Numbered from the stretch's first letter, positions 30,473-43,017 are shown. The stretch: DNA of 64,000 nucleotides from Myxococcales bacterium (GCA_016720595.1 JADKKI010000038.1:62001-126000), one strand, 5' to 3'. Translations and numbers: made by a program. The notes: generated from the sequence alone by a model not told the origin.

Positions 30473-31120
30473 CTATCGCTCGGCGTTCTTCACCGTCGCT
30501 GCGATCGCATGGTCGAGCTTGTCCGTGATGTCCTGCTCGGCCGCGTATTCGAAGGCTCGCTGGATCTCGTCGGACCGCGCCGTCTTCTTGACGTGGACCG
30601 ACCCGATCTCGCCGCCGCGGACCTCGATCGTCGACATGCACGTCGGCTTCGCGTTCAGATCGAACACGACGACCCGGCCCTTGATCGTGGCCGGGCTGAT
30701 CAGCATCGACGCTCCGGCGACCGGTGCTTCGACCTCGTCCATCGCGAACAGCGCGAGCCCCTGCAGGTCCCCGAGGTTCTTGACGGCACGTTCGACGCTG
30801 GACGCGTCTCTCGACCTCAGGTCGTCGAAGTAGCGATCGTCGTTGTTCGGTCGCGCGTACCCCGGGATCCTCGCGTCGCCCTTGCCGCCGGTCATCACAT
30901 CGGCGGTCTCTCTCGACAGTACCTTCACGCCTGCGCCCGGGTGACACGTGGGCAGGCTCGTCGTCGCTCCGGGGAGCGCCGCGACCGAGCGGCGGACGAG
31001 ATCGAGCCTGGCCGTCGCGATCTTCGCGATCGCCGGATCCAAGACGGGCTCCTCGGGCTCGGCGCGCCGCTCCTTGCATCCGCTGACCGCGATCACCGCG
31101 ACCAGCCACTTGCCAAGCAT
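30473..31120 (-). CDS. Lipoprotein of unknown function, 215 aa
   Basis: The leader MLGKWLVAVIAVSGC ends in a lipobox Cys at about residue 15. The mature part is mixed alpha/beta, with two Cys (in LPTCHPG and KPTCMS) that may pair, a stretch KGRVVVFDLNAKP and a helical C-terminus. I recognise no domain. The gene is convergent with the YdcF gene, 20 bp away, and is followed on the same strand by further envelope genes. Confidence 0.75.
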   Translation of the reverse strand: MLGKWLVAVIAVSGCKERRAEPEEPVLDPAIAKIATARLDLVRRSVAALPGATTSLPTCHPGAGVKVLSRETADVMTGGKGDARIPGYARPNNDDRYFDDLRSRDASSVERAVKNLGDLQGLALFAMDEVEAPVAGASMLISPATIKGRVVVFDLNAKPTCMSTIEVRGGEIGSVHVKKTARSDEIQRAFEYAAEQDITDKLDHAIAATVKNAER

Positions 31121-31203
31121 CGAACGACGATCGCACCACCGGGGCGGAGGGGCAACCTTCCGCCCGGTGGTGCGTGCAACTCCGCCCGCGGGCCGTTGGT
31201 CGC

Positions 31204-32106
31204 TCAGAACACCTTGTCGAACGCAGGCAGGAGCGAGGGCAGAGAGGTCTCGGGGATCGCCGCGTCGACGGTCACCTCGGCACCCTTGCCGCCGATCTTG
31301 ATCGCCTGGAAGATCTTCTTCAGCTCGGGCTGCTTCGCCGCGCGCTCGATGCCCTTCTTCGGCATGCTCTTCATCTCGGCGCGGCCCTTGTCGCCGTCCT
31401 TCGGGGTCATCGCGGTGATCCGCAGCGCGAACTTCAGGGTGCTACCGAGGGTGAGCGTGCCCCAGCCGCCCTTGACCCCATCGTCGTTGACCGCGAACGC
31501 GGCCCACACGGCCGGTGGCGTACCGACCTTGCCGAGGTAGGTCGCGAGATCCCCGGTCGCCGCGGCACCGACCATCATCGCGTCGAGCGGCGCATGGCCG
31601 TTCTCCTCGACCGAGATCGCGACGACGTCGGGCGCGAGCCACGCCGCGTACAGCTTGTCGGTCTCCGAGGTGACCGAGTACTCGGTGAGCTTGGTCTTCG
31701 GATCGGCCTTCGCGACGAGCTTGACCTTCGGATCGACCTTCGCCATCACCTTGGTGATGCAGTCGGTCAGCTTGGTCTGATCGGTGCCCGCGAGCCCGAT
31801 CACGATCACGGCCTTCTCCTTGTTGTCGACGGCGAACGCGATGTCGCCGAGCATCGCCGGCAGCTCCATCCCGCAGGTCGCCTTGACCACGTCGAGCATG
31901 GCGCCGACGTCCTTCTCCTCCTTGACGATCCACTCGACGAGCTTGCCGAACGAGGGCGTGCCGCGGAGGGCCGTGGCATCGGCGCCGCCGACGATCATCG
32001 TGCCCGCAGGGAGCTTGCCCTTGAGCGCGGCCCACGACTTCGATTCGGCCGAGGCGTTGCTCGCGACGAGCGACAGCCCGGCCACCACCAGGAGAGACTT
32101 GATCAT
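31204..32106 (-). CDS. Periplasmic protein of unknown function, 300 aa
   Basis: The signal peptide MIKSLLVVAGLSLVASNASA is cut before ESKSW. The mature protein is Lys/Ala-rich, with alternating strands and helices (GTMIVGGADATALRG, AVIVIGLAGTDQTKLTDCITKVM, KLYAAWLAPDVVAISVEENG). The layout, with paired strand-helix repeats and a two-Cys set, resembles uncharacterised myxobacterial exported proteins. I cannot name a family. It lies 14 bp downstream of the OmpA-family gene and is probably cotranscribed with it. Confidence 0.8.
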   Translation of the reverse strand: MIKSLLVVAGLSLVASNASAESKSWAALKGKLPAGTMIVGGADATALRGTPSFGKLVEWIVKEEKDVGAMLDVVKATCGMELPAMLGDIAFAVDNKEKAVIVIGLAGTDQTKLTDCITKVMAKVDPKVKLVAKADPKTKLTEYSVTSETDKLYAAWLAPDVVAISVEENGHAPLDAMMVGAAATGDLATYLGKVGTPPAVWAAFAVNDDGVKGGWGTLTLGSTLKFALRITAMTPKDGDKGRAEMKSMPKKGIERAAKQPELKKIFQAIKIGGKGAEVTVDAAIPETSLPSLLPAFDKVF

Positions 32107-32120
32107 CCGCGGAGCATAGA

Positions 32121-33419
<1,299 letters not shown>

Positions 33420-33494
33420 CAGCAAATCATATCCCAGGCGGGGGCGCCGCGCTCTTGCACCCACCTCGATCGAAGGGGCAAGCTCACCCGGTCG

Positions 33495-35189
33495 ATGCTC
33501 ACCTTCAGCTCAAATCCCGACGTCGCCGAGCAGCAGATGAACGCCATCATCTTCTACCTGACGGCGTTCGGGTACATCGATGGCGAGTTCGACTTCACCG
33601 AGAAGACGTTCGTCCGCATCTATATCCGCCAGCTGGTCACCGCGCGCGCCAAGGCCGCGATGCCCGATGCCGACGCCAAGACCCGCGACGAGGTCGTCAA
33701 CAAGTTCGTCGGGCACTTCCACGAGGTGTTCGAGCAGATCGATCACGGCGTGAAGGACCTGTTCGACGAGGCGGTCGCCGATGGCGAGGACGTCGAGAAG
33801 TTCGTCTACGCGAAGCTCAAGCTCCGCAGCTACGAGATCTTCCAGACCTTCGAGCGCGATAACCAGCACGAGCTGCTGGCCACGATCGACGAGCTGATCT
33901 ACGCCGATGGCACCGTCCACCCGGCCGAGAAGAAGTTTCGCGACGAGCTCGAGGCCCTGCTCGATTCCACGTCGACCTTGTCCCCGGCGGACATCGAGAT
34001 CCTGCGGGATCAGAGCCGCGTGGCGATCGCCCAGCCGATCGCCGGAGCGCGGAGCCGGCTCGACGACCACCCGTTCTTCGCCGGGTTCGAGCAGCACTAT
34101 TCGGCCGATCCGGGCCGGATCAAGACCCAGGTCGATGCCGATCTCGATCTCATGCACCGCTTCGTCGCCAAGCTCACCGAGCAGCGGCTCGCGGGCACCA
34201 ACCGGCTGACCGGCCGCACCTCGATCGCGGACTTCGCGGGCGAGCGGCCGTTCCTCGACGGGTACGTCTACGTTCATCCGGCCGAGCCCAACAAGGTCTA
34301 CGAGCTCACCGTGCTCGGCGATCTGCACGGCTGCTACAGCTGCCTGAAGGGCGCGCTGCTGCAGGCCGACTTCTTCGCCAAGCTCGAGGCGTGGAAGCTC
34401 GACAAGACCAAGCCCGAGCCCAAGCTCGTGCTGCTCGGGGACTACATCGATCGCGGCCGGTTCAGCTACAACGGCGTGCTCCGCGCGGTGATGCAGCTCT
34501 ATCTCGCGGCGCCGGACCACGTGTTCCCGCTCCGCGGCAACCACGAGTACTACATCGAATATCGCGGGCGCATCTACGGCGGCGTGAAGCCCGCCGAGGC
34601 GATCAACACGCTGATCGGCCACATGTCCGGCGAGGTGTTCGCCGAGTACATGAAGATGTTCGAGGAGCTCCCGAACATGCTGTTCTTCGACGATCTGATG
34701 TTCGTCCACGCGGGCATCCCGCGCGACGCGGACATCAAGTCGAAGTTCGTGGACATGTCATCGCTGAACGATCCGGATCTCCGGTTCCAGATGCTGTGGA
34801 GCGATCCTTCGACGGCAGACTACATCCCCGATGATCTCCAGGCGCAGAACGCGCGGTTCCCGTTCGGGAAGCTGCAGTTCGAGGCGTTCATGCAGAAGCT
34901 CGGCTGCTCGATGATGGTCCGTGGCCACGAGAAGGTGGATGCGGGCATGCGGTCGATGTACTCGGACTCCACGTCGCTGATCACGCTGTTCTCCGCCGGC
35001 GGCGCCGACAACAACGATCTCCCGCCGGACTCGAGCTACCGCACCGTGACGCCGATGGCCGCCACGATCCGGCTCGAGAACGGGACCGCACAGGTCACGC
35101 CGTGGCTGATCGACTACAAGCGGTTCAACGATCCCAAGCGCAACCGATTCTTCGCCTCCGCGCCCGAGATCGAGCACAAGGTCGGCTGA
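33495..35189 (+). CDS. PPP-type metallophosphatase with N-terminal TerB-like region, 564 aa
   Basis: The ATG at 33495 is the first plausible start after the divergent OmpA gene. Residues 10-170 hold two TerB-like motifs (FGYIDGEFDFTEKTF and IYADGTVHPAEKKF). Residues 265-510 form a Ser/Thr phosphatase of the PPP fold with all metal motifs: LGDLHGCY (about 275), LLGDYIDRG (about 313), LRGNHEYY (about 348), FVHAGIP (about 404) and VRGHEKVDAG (about 475). PPP enzymes remove phosphate from Ser/Thr. The gene is convergent with a Ser/Thr kinase gene 32 bp away, so the two may act on common targets. The TerB-like part suggests metal or membrane-stress sensing. Confidence 0.85.
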   Translation: MLTFSSNPDVAEQQMNAIIFYLTAFGYIDGEFDFTEKTFVRIYIRQLVTARAKAAMPDADAKTRDEVVNKFVGHFHEVFEQIDHGVKDLFDEAVADGEDVEKFVYAKLKLRSYEIFQTFERDNQHELLATIDELIYADGTVHPAEKKFRDELEALLDSTSTLSPADIEILRDQSRVAIAQPIAGARSRLDDHPFFAGFEQHYSADPGRIKTQVDADLDLMHRFVAKLTEQRLAGTNRLTGRTSIADFAGERPFLDGYVYVHPAEPNKVYELTVLGDLHGCYSCLKGALLQADFFAKLEAWKLDKTKPEPKLVLLGDYIDRGRFSYNGVLRAVMQLYLAAPDHVFPLRGNHEYYIEYRGRIYGGVKPAEAINTLIGHMSGEVFAEYMKMFEELPNMLFFDDLMFVHAGIPRDADIKSKFVDMSSLNDPDLRFQMLWSDPSTADYIPDDLQAQNARFPFGKLQFEAFMQKLGCSMMVRGHEKVDAGMRSMYSDSTSLITLFSAGGADNNDLPPDSSYRTVTPMAATIRLENGTAQVTPWLIDYKRFNDPKRNRFFASAPEIEHKVG

Positions 35190-35221
35190 CCCGCTGCCGG
35201 GACGCGCCAAGGGGCTGACGC

Positions 35222-37030
<1,809 letters not shown>

Positions 37031-37054
37031 TGCGGTCGAGCGTACACTCGGGCG

Positions 37055-37345
37055 GTGAGCTGGTGGTACGTCTACGTCGCACGCTGCGCCGATGACACGC
37101 TCTACTGTGGGATCGCCCGCGATGTGGCCGCGCGGATCGCCGCGCACGATGCCGGCACGGGGGCGCGGTACACGCGGGGACGCGGGCCGCTCCGGGTGCT
37201 CCTGACCCGGCGGTGCCGCACCAAGGGCGGTGCGCTGCGGCTCGAGTACGCCGTCAAGCAGCTGTCGCGCACGGAGAAAGAGGCGCTGGTGATCGCGCCC
37301 AAGGCGCGGATCGATGCGCTCGCGCGCAAGGCGATGCGCGTCTAG
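37055..37345 (+). CDS. GIY-YIG domain protein (UPF0213/YhbQ-like), 96 aa
   Basis: It starts at GTG 37055. The whole protein is a GIY-YIG domain: WYVYVARCADDTLYCGIA (a YVY-x-x-x-YCGI variant of GIY...YIG), RIAAHDAGTGARYTRGRGP, then RLEYAVKQLSRTEKEALV with the family's Glu. Stand-alone proteins of this size belong to the UPF0213 group, of uncertain role in DNA repair or recombination. Its promoter must overlap that of the divergent kinase gene. Confidence 0.88.
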   Translation: MSWWYVYVARCADDTLYCGIARDVAARIAAHDAGTGARYTRGRGPLRVLLTRRCRTKGGALRLEYAVKQLSRTEKEALVIAPKARIDALARKAMRV

Positions 37346-37378
37346 ATCTCGCGTCGGCGCTCGGCGATACTCGTGGCG

Positions 37379-38329
37379 ATGCCTGTGCAGAACATCCCCG
37401 TGGTCGATCTCCGCGACTGGGCGAGTGGCGGTGCGGCGCGGCAGGGCTTCGTCAAGACGGTCGGAGGCGCGCTGTCCGACACCGGCTTCTTCGCCGTCAG
37501 GAGCCACGGCGTCGGCGACGCGCTGATGGAGCGCGCGTACGGCGTGGCGAAGGCGTTCTTTCACCTCCCTGCCGAGACCAAGGCCCGCTACCACGACCCC
37601 GCGAAGAAAGGGCAGCGCGGCTTCACCGGGTTCGGGCGCGAGCACGCGAAGGACTCGACGGCCCCTGACCTCAAGGAGTTCTGGCAGGTCGGTCGTCCCG
37701 ACGTGCCCGACGATCATCCGGTGCATCGCATGTTCGGGCCGAACTTCTGGCCGAGCGAGGTCCCCGCGTTTGGGCCGACGTTGGTCGAGCTGTACCGCCA
37801 CCTCGAGCAGCTCGGCGGGATCCTGCTCGAGGCGGCGGCCGAGTACCTCGACGAGCCGGCGCGCCAGTTCCGCGAGATGGCCACCGACTCCGACACCATC
37901 GTCCGCGTCCTCTACTACCCACCGGTCGCCAAGGACGTGCCGCCGGGTGCCGTGCGCTCGGCCGCCCACGAGGACATCAACCTGATCACGCTGCTCTCCG
38001 GCGCTACCTCGGAGGGCCTCGAGCTCAAGCGGCACGACGGCACGTGGATGCCGATCCACACCGGCTTCGACACCATCGTCGTCGACGCGGGCGACATGCT
38101 CCAGAACGTCACCAACGGGCTCTACAAGAGCACCACCCATCGCGTGGTCAACCCCGGGGACAGCTCGAGCGAGCGGTTCTCGATGCCGTGCTTCATCCAC
38201 GCCCGCACCAACGTCAGCCTGGCGCCGCTCGCGAGCTGCATCGCGCGCACGGGCGGTACGGCCCGGTACCCGAGCCTGACCGCTGGCGAGTACCTCGAGC
38301 AGCGCCTGCGCGAGATCGGCCTCGCATAG
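37379..38329 (+). CDS. 2-oxoglutarate/Fe(II) oxygenase, isopenicillin-N-synthase family, 316 aa
   Basis: The ATG at 37379 is preferred; a GTG two codons upstream is also in frame. The protein has the N-terminal DIOX_N part (IPVVDLRDWASGG, SDTGFFAVRSHGV) and the catalytic jelly-roll with Fe ligands in AAHEDINLITLL (His and Asp, about 200-202) and TTHRVVNP (His about 255), and the 2OG-binding Arg in SERFSMP. Family members oxidise or desaturate small molecules, including antibiotics and hormones. The neighbours do not reveal the substrate. It follows the GIY-YIG gene by about 30 bp. Confidence 0.9.
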   Translation: MPVQNIPVVDLRDWASGGAARQGFVKTVGGALSDTGFFAVRSHGVGDALMERAYGVAKAFFHLPAETKARYHDPAKKGQRGFTGFGREHAKDSTAPDLKEFWQVGRPDVPDDHPVHRMFGPNFWPSEVPAFGPTLVELYRHLEQLGGILLEAAAEYLDEPARQFREMATDSDTIVRVLYYPPVAKDVPPGAVRSAAHEDINLITLLSGATSEGLELKRHDGTWMPIHTGFDTIVVDAGDMLQNVTNGLYKSTTHRVVNPGDSSSERFSMPCFIHARTNVSLAPLASCIARTGGTARYPSLTAGEYLEQRLREIGLA

Positions 38330-38391
38330 CGTCAGCGGTGGTGAGCCATTCCTCGTCGTGCTGCGGCCCGCGCCGTGCGCATACTCTGGGG

Positions 38392-39801
38392 ATGGTTGTC
38401 CGTGCCGCCCTCATCCTCGCCTTGCTCGCCGGTGCCGCAGGGCTCGCCGCCGCGAACGGGCGCCCGGCGGCGACCTCGACGATCAACTTTCGCCAGGGCC
38501 ACGAGCAGGACATCGCCGCGGGGATGACGTTCGGCTTGCTGCTGTCCCACGATGGCGGCGCGAGCTGGCGTTGGATCTGCGAGCTCGCGGTGAAGTACGG
38601 CGGAAACTTCGATCCGGACTACGCGTACACCGCGAGCGGCGTGCTGTTCGGGACCACGTTCGACGGCTCGCTGGTGAACCGCGATGGCTGCACGTTCGAC
38701 TCCACGGTGTTCGGCAAGGCGATGTTCTCGACGATCACCGTCGGTCCCGATGGCGCGTTGCTGTTCGCCGCCGCGGAGGCCGCGTTCGCTCCGAGCCCGG
38801 GCGATGCGAAGGTCTACCGGAGCACCGACGATGGGGTGTCGTTCCCCGGCATCGCCACGGCGGGCCAGGTCGGTGACTGGTACAGCAGCATCGAGGTCGC
38901 ACCCACCGACCCGACCCGCGTCTATCTGTCCGGATATCGAAGCACACCGTCGGGCCGCACCTGGCAGTTCTACAAGAGCATGGATGGCGGTGCGAGCTTC
39001 GCGCCGGTCGCCTCGGTCCCTCCGACGCCGAGTGAGAACACATCGATCGACATCAAGGGGATCCTGCGCGGTGATCCGGACACGCTGTTCGTCGTGCTGT
39101 CGGAGGCTCCGGATCGGCCGAGCTCGCTGTATCGCAGCCGCGACGCCGGCGCGACGTGGACCAAGCTGCTCGATCGGCCCGAACCGATCTCGTTCGTGAT
39201 CCGAGCGAACGGCGACCTGGTCGCGGGGACCGTCACCTCCGGAACGGTGGTCTCGCGTGCACCCTCGCTCGGCGATGCCTGGGAGCCGGTGCCCTCCGCG
39301 CCGCACCTCAACTGCCTCGTCGAGAACGCCGCCGGCGAGGTGTGGGCGTGCACGCAGAACTACGGATCTTCGCCCGGCATGGTGCCCGTGATCCCTTCGG
39401 ACGGCGCCGGGATCATGAAGACGACCGATCTCGTGACCTGGACGCCGGTGCTCCGCTACCAGGACATCGCCGGGCCCGTGGAGTGCCCCGGCGGGACGCG
39501 TCAGCACGACGAGTGCGTCTACGACTGTCGCGAGCCCGTCTACGCCGTCGATCCTGCGATGTGCCCGAACGTCGCGCCGGCGTACTGGTGCGCGTTCCGC
39601 CGGCAGCTCGACATCACGACCGACGTGATCGACTGCGCCGAGCCGACCGACGCGCCACCGCCCCAGACGACTCCGGCGAAGGATCCAGGCTGCTGTGACA
39701 CAGGGGCCGGGGGAGGGCCGACGGCGCTCCTGACCGGGCTGGTCCTCGCCGGGGCCGTCACGGCGAAACGCCGTCGCCACAGGGCGCGTCAGGGAGCGTG
39801 A
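38392..39801 (+). CDS. Secreted beta-propeller-like protein with MYXO-CTERM tail, 469 aa
   Basis: The signal peptide MVVRAALILALLAGAAGLAA is cut before NGRP. The body has BNR/Asp-box-like motifs (SHDGGASWRWI, RSTDDGVSF, KSMDGGASF, RSRDAGATW), which mark a sialidase-like or sortilin-type propeller. A Cys-rich region follows (about 370-450). The C-terminus has the sorting pattern of Myxococcota: GCC, a Gly-rich spacer, a hydrophobic helix (ALLTGLVLAGAV) and a basic end (KRRRHRARQG). By analogy this is processed by a myxosortase and the protein is surface-anchored through Cys. A close paralogue follows 58 bp downstream. Confidence 0.88.
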   Translation: MVVRAALILALLAGAAGLAAANGRPAATSTINFRQGHEQDIAAGMTFGLLLSHDGGASWRWICELAVKYGGNFDPDYAYTASGVLFGTTFDGSLVNRDGCTFDSTVFGKAMFSTITVGPDGALLFAAAEAAFAPSPGDAKVYRSTDDGVSFPGIATAGQVGDWYSSIEVAPTDPTRVYLSGYRSTPSGRTWQFYKSMDGGASFAPVASVPPTPSENTSIDIKGILRGDPDTLFVVLSEAPDRPSSLYRSRDAGATWTKLLDRPEPISFVIRANGDLVAGTVTSGTVVSRAPSLGDAWEPVPSAPHLNCLVENAAGEVWACTQNYGSSPGMVPVIPSDGAGIMKTTDLVTWTPVLRYQDIAGPVECPGGTRQHDECVYDCREPVYAVDPAMCPNVAPAYWCAFRRQLDITTDVIDCAEPTDAPPPQTTPAKDPGCCDTGAGGGPTALLTGLVLAGAVTAKRRRHRARQGA

Positions 39802-39859
39802 GCGGGGCCACGGCGTTCGGGTTTCCTCCTGGCACCCGGGCGCGATACCTTCGGAGTCC

Positions 39860-41242
39860 ATGCTGAGGAAGCTCGCGATCGTAGCTGTACTGGCGGCCGC
39901 AGGGCTCGCCCACGCGAACGGTCGCGCGCCGAACACCTCGACGATCAACTTCCGGCAGGGCAACGACGCCGACATCGCCGCGGGCATGACGTTCGGGATG
40001 GTGATCTCGCACGACAGCGGCGCCACCTGGCACTGGTTCTGCGAGAAGGCGATCCTGTACGGCGGGATGTACGATCCCGACTACGTCTACACCCCCTCGG
40101 GCGCGGTGTTCGCGACCACGTTCGATGGCTCGCTGGTGATGCGCGATGGCTGCTCGTTCCAGCCCACGCAGTTCGCGAAGAAGTTCTTCTCGTCGATCAC
40201 GCAGGGCCCCACGGGTGCGCTGTTCATGGCCGCCGCCGACGTCGGCGACGTCAGCACGCCCGGTGACGCGAAGATCTACCGGAGCACGGACAACGGCCTG
40301 ACGTTCCCGACGTCAGCCACCGCGGGCATGGTCAACGATTGGTACAACAGCATCGAGGTCGCGCCGACGGATGCGACCCGGGTCTACCTCTCGGGCTACC
40401 GGCTGACCGGCGGCGTGCGGAGCTTCCAGATCTACAAGTCGGTCAACGGCGGGACGAGCTTCACGCCGGTCACGTCGACCGGGTTCACGACCTCGGACAA
40501 CTCGTCGATCGACATCGTCGGGATCAAGGCAGGCACGCCGGACACGGTGTTCGTGCGCGTCACCCTTCAGAACGGCGGGATCGGCGACGCGATCTGGCGG
40601 AGCGACAACGGCGGCACCAGCTGGACCAGGATCCTCGAGAAGACCGACGAGATCGCCTTCGTTGCCCGCGCGAACGGGGACCTCGTCGCCGCCACGCGCA
40701 ACAGCGGCACGTTCGTGGCGCGCGCGGCGACCCCGACCACCTGGGAGACGGTCGCCGGCGCGCCGCACATCAACTGCCTCGCCGAGAACGCCGCCGGCGA
40801 ACTGTGGGCGTGCACGCAGAACTTCGGCGCGATGCAGACGCCCTCCGACGGGGCCGGCATCATGAAGACCACGGACCTGACCTCGTGGACCAGCGTCCTC
40901 AAGTATCAGGACATCGCGGGCCCGGTGGAGTGCACGGCCGGCACCCGGCAGCACGATCAGTGCGTCTACGACTGCGCAGACATGACCTACGAGGCGAACC
41001 CGGCCACCTGTCCGAACCTCGTGCCACGTGCATGGTGCAGCCTGCGGAACCAGCTCGGCATCAGCTCGACGGTGCTCGAGTGCCCCGCGCTATTCGACGA
41101 GCCCCCGGGGCAGGATCTGACCCAGAAGCCGCCGAAGGGCTGCTGCGAGACTGGTGATGGCGGCGGCGGACCAGCGGCGCTGGTCATCAGCCTGGCGGTT
41201 GGTACAGTGATCGTGCGGACCCGGCGCCGCAAGGTCCGTTAA
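39860..41242 (+). CDS. Secreted beta-propeller-like protein with MYXO-CTERM tail, paralogue of the preceding gene, 460 aa
   Basis: It is alignable end to end with the preceding gene: the same TSTINFRQG segment after the signal peptide, the same Asp-box spacing (SHDSGATWHWF, RSTDNGLTF, KSVNGGTSF, RSDNGGTSW), the same HxNCLxENAAGExWACTQN region and the same Cys-rich end (QHDQCVYDC). The tail is CC, Gly-rich spacer, hydrophobic helix (ALVISLAVGTVIV) and RTRRRKVR, so it too should be sorted to the surface. The two genes are a tandem duplication whose copies have diverged considerably, and both look intact. Confidence 0.88.
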   Translation: MLRKLAIVAVLAAAGLAHANGRAPNTSTINFRQGNDADIAAGMTFGMVISHDSGATWHWFCEKAILYGGMYDPDYVYTPSGAVFATTFDGSLVMRDGCSFQPTQFAKKFFSSITQGPTGALFMAAADVGDVSTPGDAKIYRSTDNGLTFPTSATAGMVNDWYNSIEVAPTDATRVYLSGYRLTGGVRSFQIYKSVNGGTSFTPVTSTGFTTSDNSSIDIVGIKAGTPDTVFVRVTLQNGGIGDAIWRSDNGGTSWTRILEKTDEIAFVARANGDLVAATRNSGTFVARAATPTTWETVAGAPHINCLAENAAGELWACTQNFGAMQTPSDGAGIMKTTDLTSWTSVLKYQDIAGPVECTAGTRQHDQCVYDCADMTYEANPATCPNLVPRAWCSLRNQLGISSTVLECPALFDEPPGQDLTQKPPKGCCETGDGGGGPAALVISLAVGTVIVRTRRRKVR

Positions 41243-41244
41243 CC

Positions 41245-42267
41245 ATGCTCAGTCGCCTCGATCGTCTCGCCTATCGCTCCCAGCACCTCGGCTTTCTGAT
41301 CAACGCCACCGTCCTCCAGGAGGCGGCACGCCTGGTCACGCGCACGCCGCGCCCCAAGGTCGATGCGACGCAGCTCCGCGCCCTGCTGCGCCGTCGGGAC
41401 GAGCTGCACGCGCGCGATCTCGCGAACGTCGATGCGGGGATGTATCCGCGCGAGCTGCTGTTCGATCTGCCGGTGCGGCAGTACATGCGCGCCTTGCCGC
41501 AGCTGATGCGGGACACCCCGAACGTGGTGCGCCGGATGCGGCGCGGCGACTACAAGGACATCCCGGCCGTCGACAAGCAGCAGTACCCGGCCTACTACCG
41601 CCGCAACTTCCACTGGCAGACCGACGGCTACTTCAGCGACCACTCGGCCGAGGTCTACGAGCTCGGCGTGGAGCTGCTGTTCCGCGGCACGGCCGATGTG
41701 ATGCGCCGCCAGATCATCCCGCCGATCACGCGCCACGTGCAGTCGCACGGCGGGCGAGAGCGGATGCGCCTCCTCGACATCGGGTGCGGCACCGGGCGCA
41801 CGCTGCATCAGATCTCCCGCGCGCATCCGGCGATGCAGCTGCACGGCGTGGATCTATCGCCGGCCTACATTCGCACGGCGCGGCGCCGGCTCGCCGATGT
41901 CGCGGAGCTGACGCTGGCGGTGGAGAACGGCGAGGCGCTGCCGTGGGCCGATGCCACGTTCGACATCGTGACCAGCACGTACATGTTCCACGAGCTGCCG
42001 CGCAACGCGCGCCGGAACGTGGTGCGCGAGATGCTGCGGGTGGTGAAGCCGGGCGGGCTGCTCGTGATCGAGGACTCGGCGCAGCTCGGCGAGAGCGCGG
42101 AGATCGCGACGGCGCTGCGCGAGTTTCCGCGCGAGTTCCACGAGCCGTTCTACGCGGACTACCTCGAGGACGATCTCGGCGCCCTGGTCGGCGAGGTCGG
42201 CTTCCCGGGCGCCACCACCGAGGCGCATCTGGTCGCCAAGGTCGTCATCGCACGTCGTCCCACCTGA
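41245..42267 (+). CDS. Class I SAM-dependent methyltransferase, 340 aa
   Basis: The ATG is 2 bp after the preceding stop codon. Residues 1-165 form a helical N-terminal region with a conserved-looking stretch (YRRNFHWQTDGYFSDHSAEVYELG). The Rossmann methyltransferase core follows: motif I LLDIGCGTGRTL (about 175), motif II LHGVDLSPAYI, motif III/IV ENGEALPWADATFDIVTSTYMFHEL, and VKPGGLLVIED. The substrate is unknown. The next gene downstream encodes a haem-oxygenase-like protein; a metabolic link would be speculation. Confidence 0.87.
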   Translation: MLSRLDRLAYRSQHLGFLINATVLQEAARLVTRTPRPKVDATQLRALLRRRDELHARDLANVDAGMYPRELLFDLPVRQYMRALPQLMRDTPNVVRRMRRGDYKDIPAVDKQQYPAYYRRNFHWQTDGYFSDHSAEVYELGVELLFRGTADVMRRQIIPPITRHVQSHGGRERMRLLDIGCGTGRTLHQISRAHPAMQLHGVDLSPAYIRTARRRLADVAELTLAVENGEALPWADATFDIVTSTYMFHELPRNARRNVVREMLRVVKPGGLLVIEDSAQLGESAEIATALREFPREFHEPFYADYLEDDLGALVGEVGFPGATTEAHLVAKVVIARRPT

Positions 42268-42402
42268 GGCGGCTGCACTCGCTGCGCGCTGGCGCACGTG
42301 CCCGCCGTGCGCGCCTCGTGCGGACCGCAGCTCAACCCCCGGAGATCCCGTGGTTCCACGTTGCGGCGCGATCGCTCCGAGAATTGCACCACCTCGTCGG
42401 AC

Positions 42403-43017
42403 GTGACCGCCCTGTCCTGGATGATCGAGCGCCTCGACCACGAGACGCGGGTGCATCACACCGATGCGGATCGAGAGCTCGATGCGCTGTTCCACGCGGA
42501 TCTGGGCCGGCTCGACTACCTCCAGTTCTTGATGCGAGCGTATGGCTTCGAGACGCCGCTCGACAGCGCGATCGCGATGACGCCGAACCTCGATCGGATC
42601 CTCGATCTGCCGCGGCGCTCGCGCGCCGGCTTCCTCGCGCTGGATCTCGTGGCGCTGGGGATCCGAGCCGCCGAGGTGACGCTCCTGCCCGTGTGCCTCG
42701 CGATCCCACAGTTTCGCAGCGTGTCGGAGGCGATGGGCTGGATGTACGTGCTCGAGAGGACCACGCTGTCGCACAACGTGCTGCGCCGTCATCTGAAGAC
42801 GCGGCTGCCGCTCGAGATCGAGGTCGCCTCTGCGTACCTCGGCTCGTACGACGGTGTGGCCGGACGGCGCTGGCAAGAGCTCGGCACCGCGCTCGATCAG
42901 GTGGCGCAGCACCCGGCGATCGCGGAGCGGATCATCACGTCGGCGGGGGATGCGTTCCGCTGCCGGCGGACCTGGGCGCGGCAAGAGGCCGCGAGCCTCG
43001 CGCGCTCGGTCGGCTGA
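42403..43017 (+). CDS. Haem-oxygenase-like (biliverdin-producing) protein, about 204 aa
   Basis: The start is either GTG 42403 or ATG 42421; neither has a strong ribosome-binding site. The all-helical fold shows haem-oxygenase features: the proximal helix ERLDHETRVHHTDADRELD, in which one His would bind haem iron; YLQFLMRAYGFETPLDSAI; ALGWMYVLERTTLSHNVL-type distal glycine region (EAMGWMYVLE); and VASAYLGSYDG near the end. Bacterial homologues often supply biliverdin to bacteriophytochromes, but no phytochrome gene is in the window. It could instead serve iron release from haem. Confidence in the fold is good, in the reaction moderate. Confidence 0.72.
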   Translation: MTALSWMIERLDHETRVHHTDADRELDALFHADLGRLDYLQFLMRAYGFETPLDSAIAMTPNLDRILDLPRRSRAGFLALDLVALGIRAAEVTLLPVCLAIPQFRSVSEAMGWMYVLERTTLSHNVLRRHLKTRLPLEIEVASAYLGSYDGVAGRRWQELGTALDQVAQHPAIAERIITSAGDAFRCRRTWARQEAASLARSVG

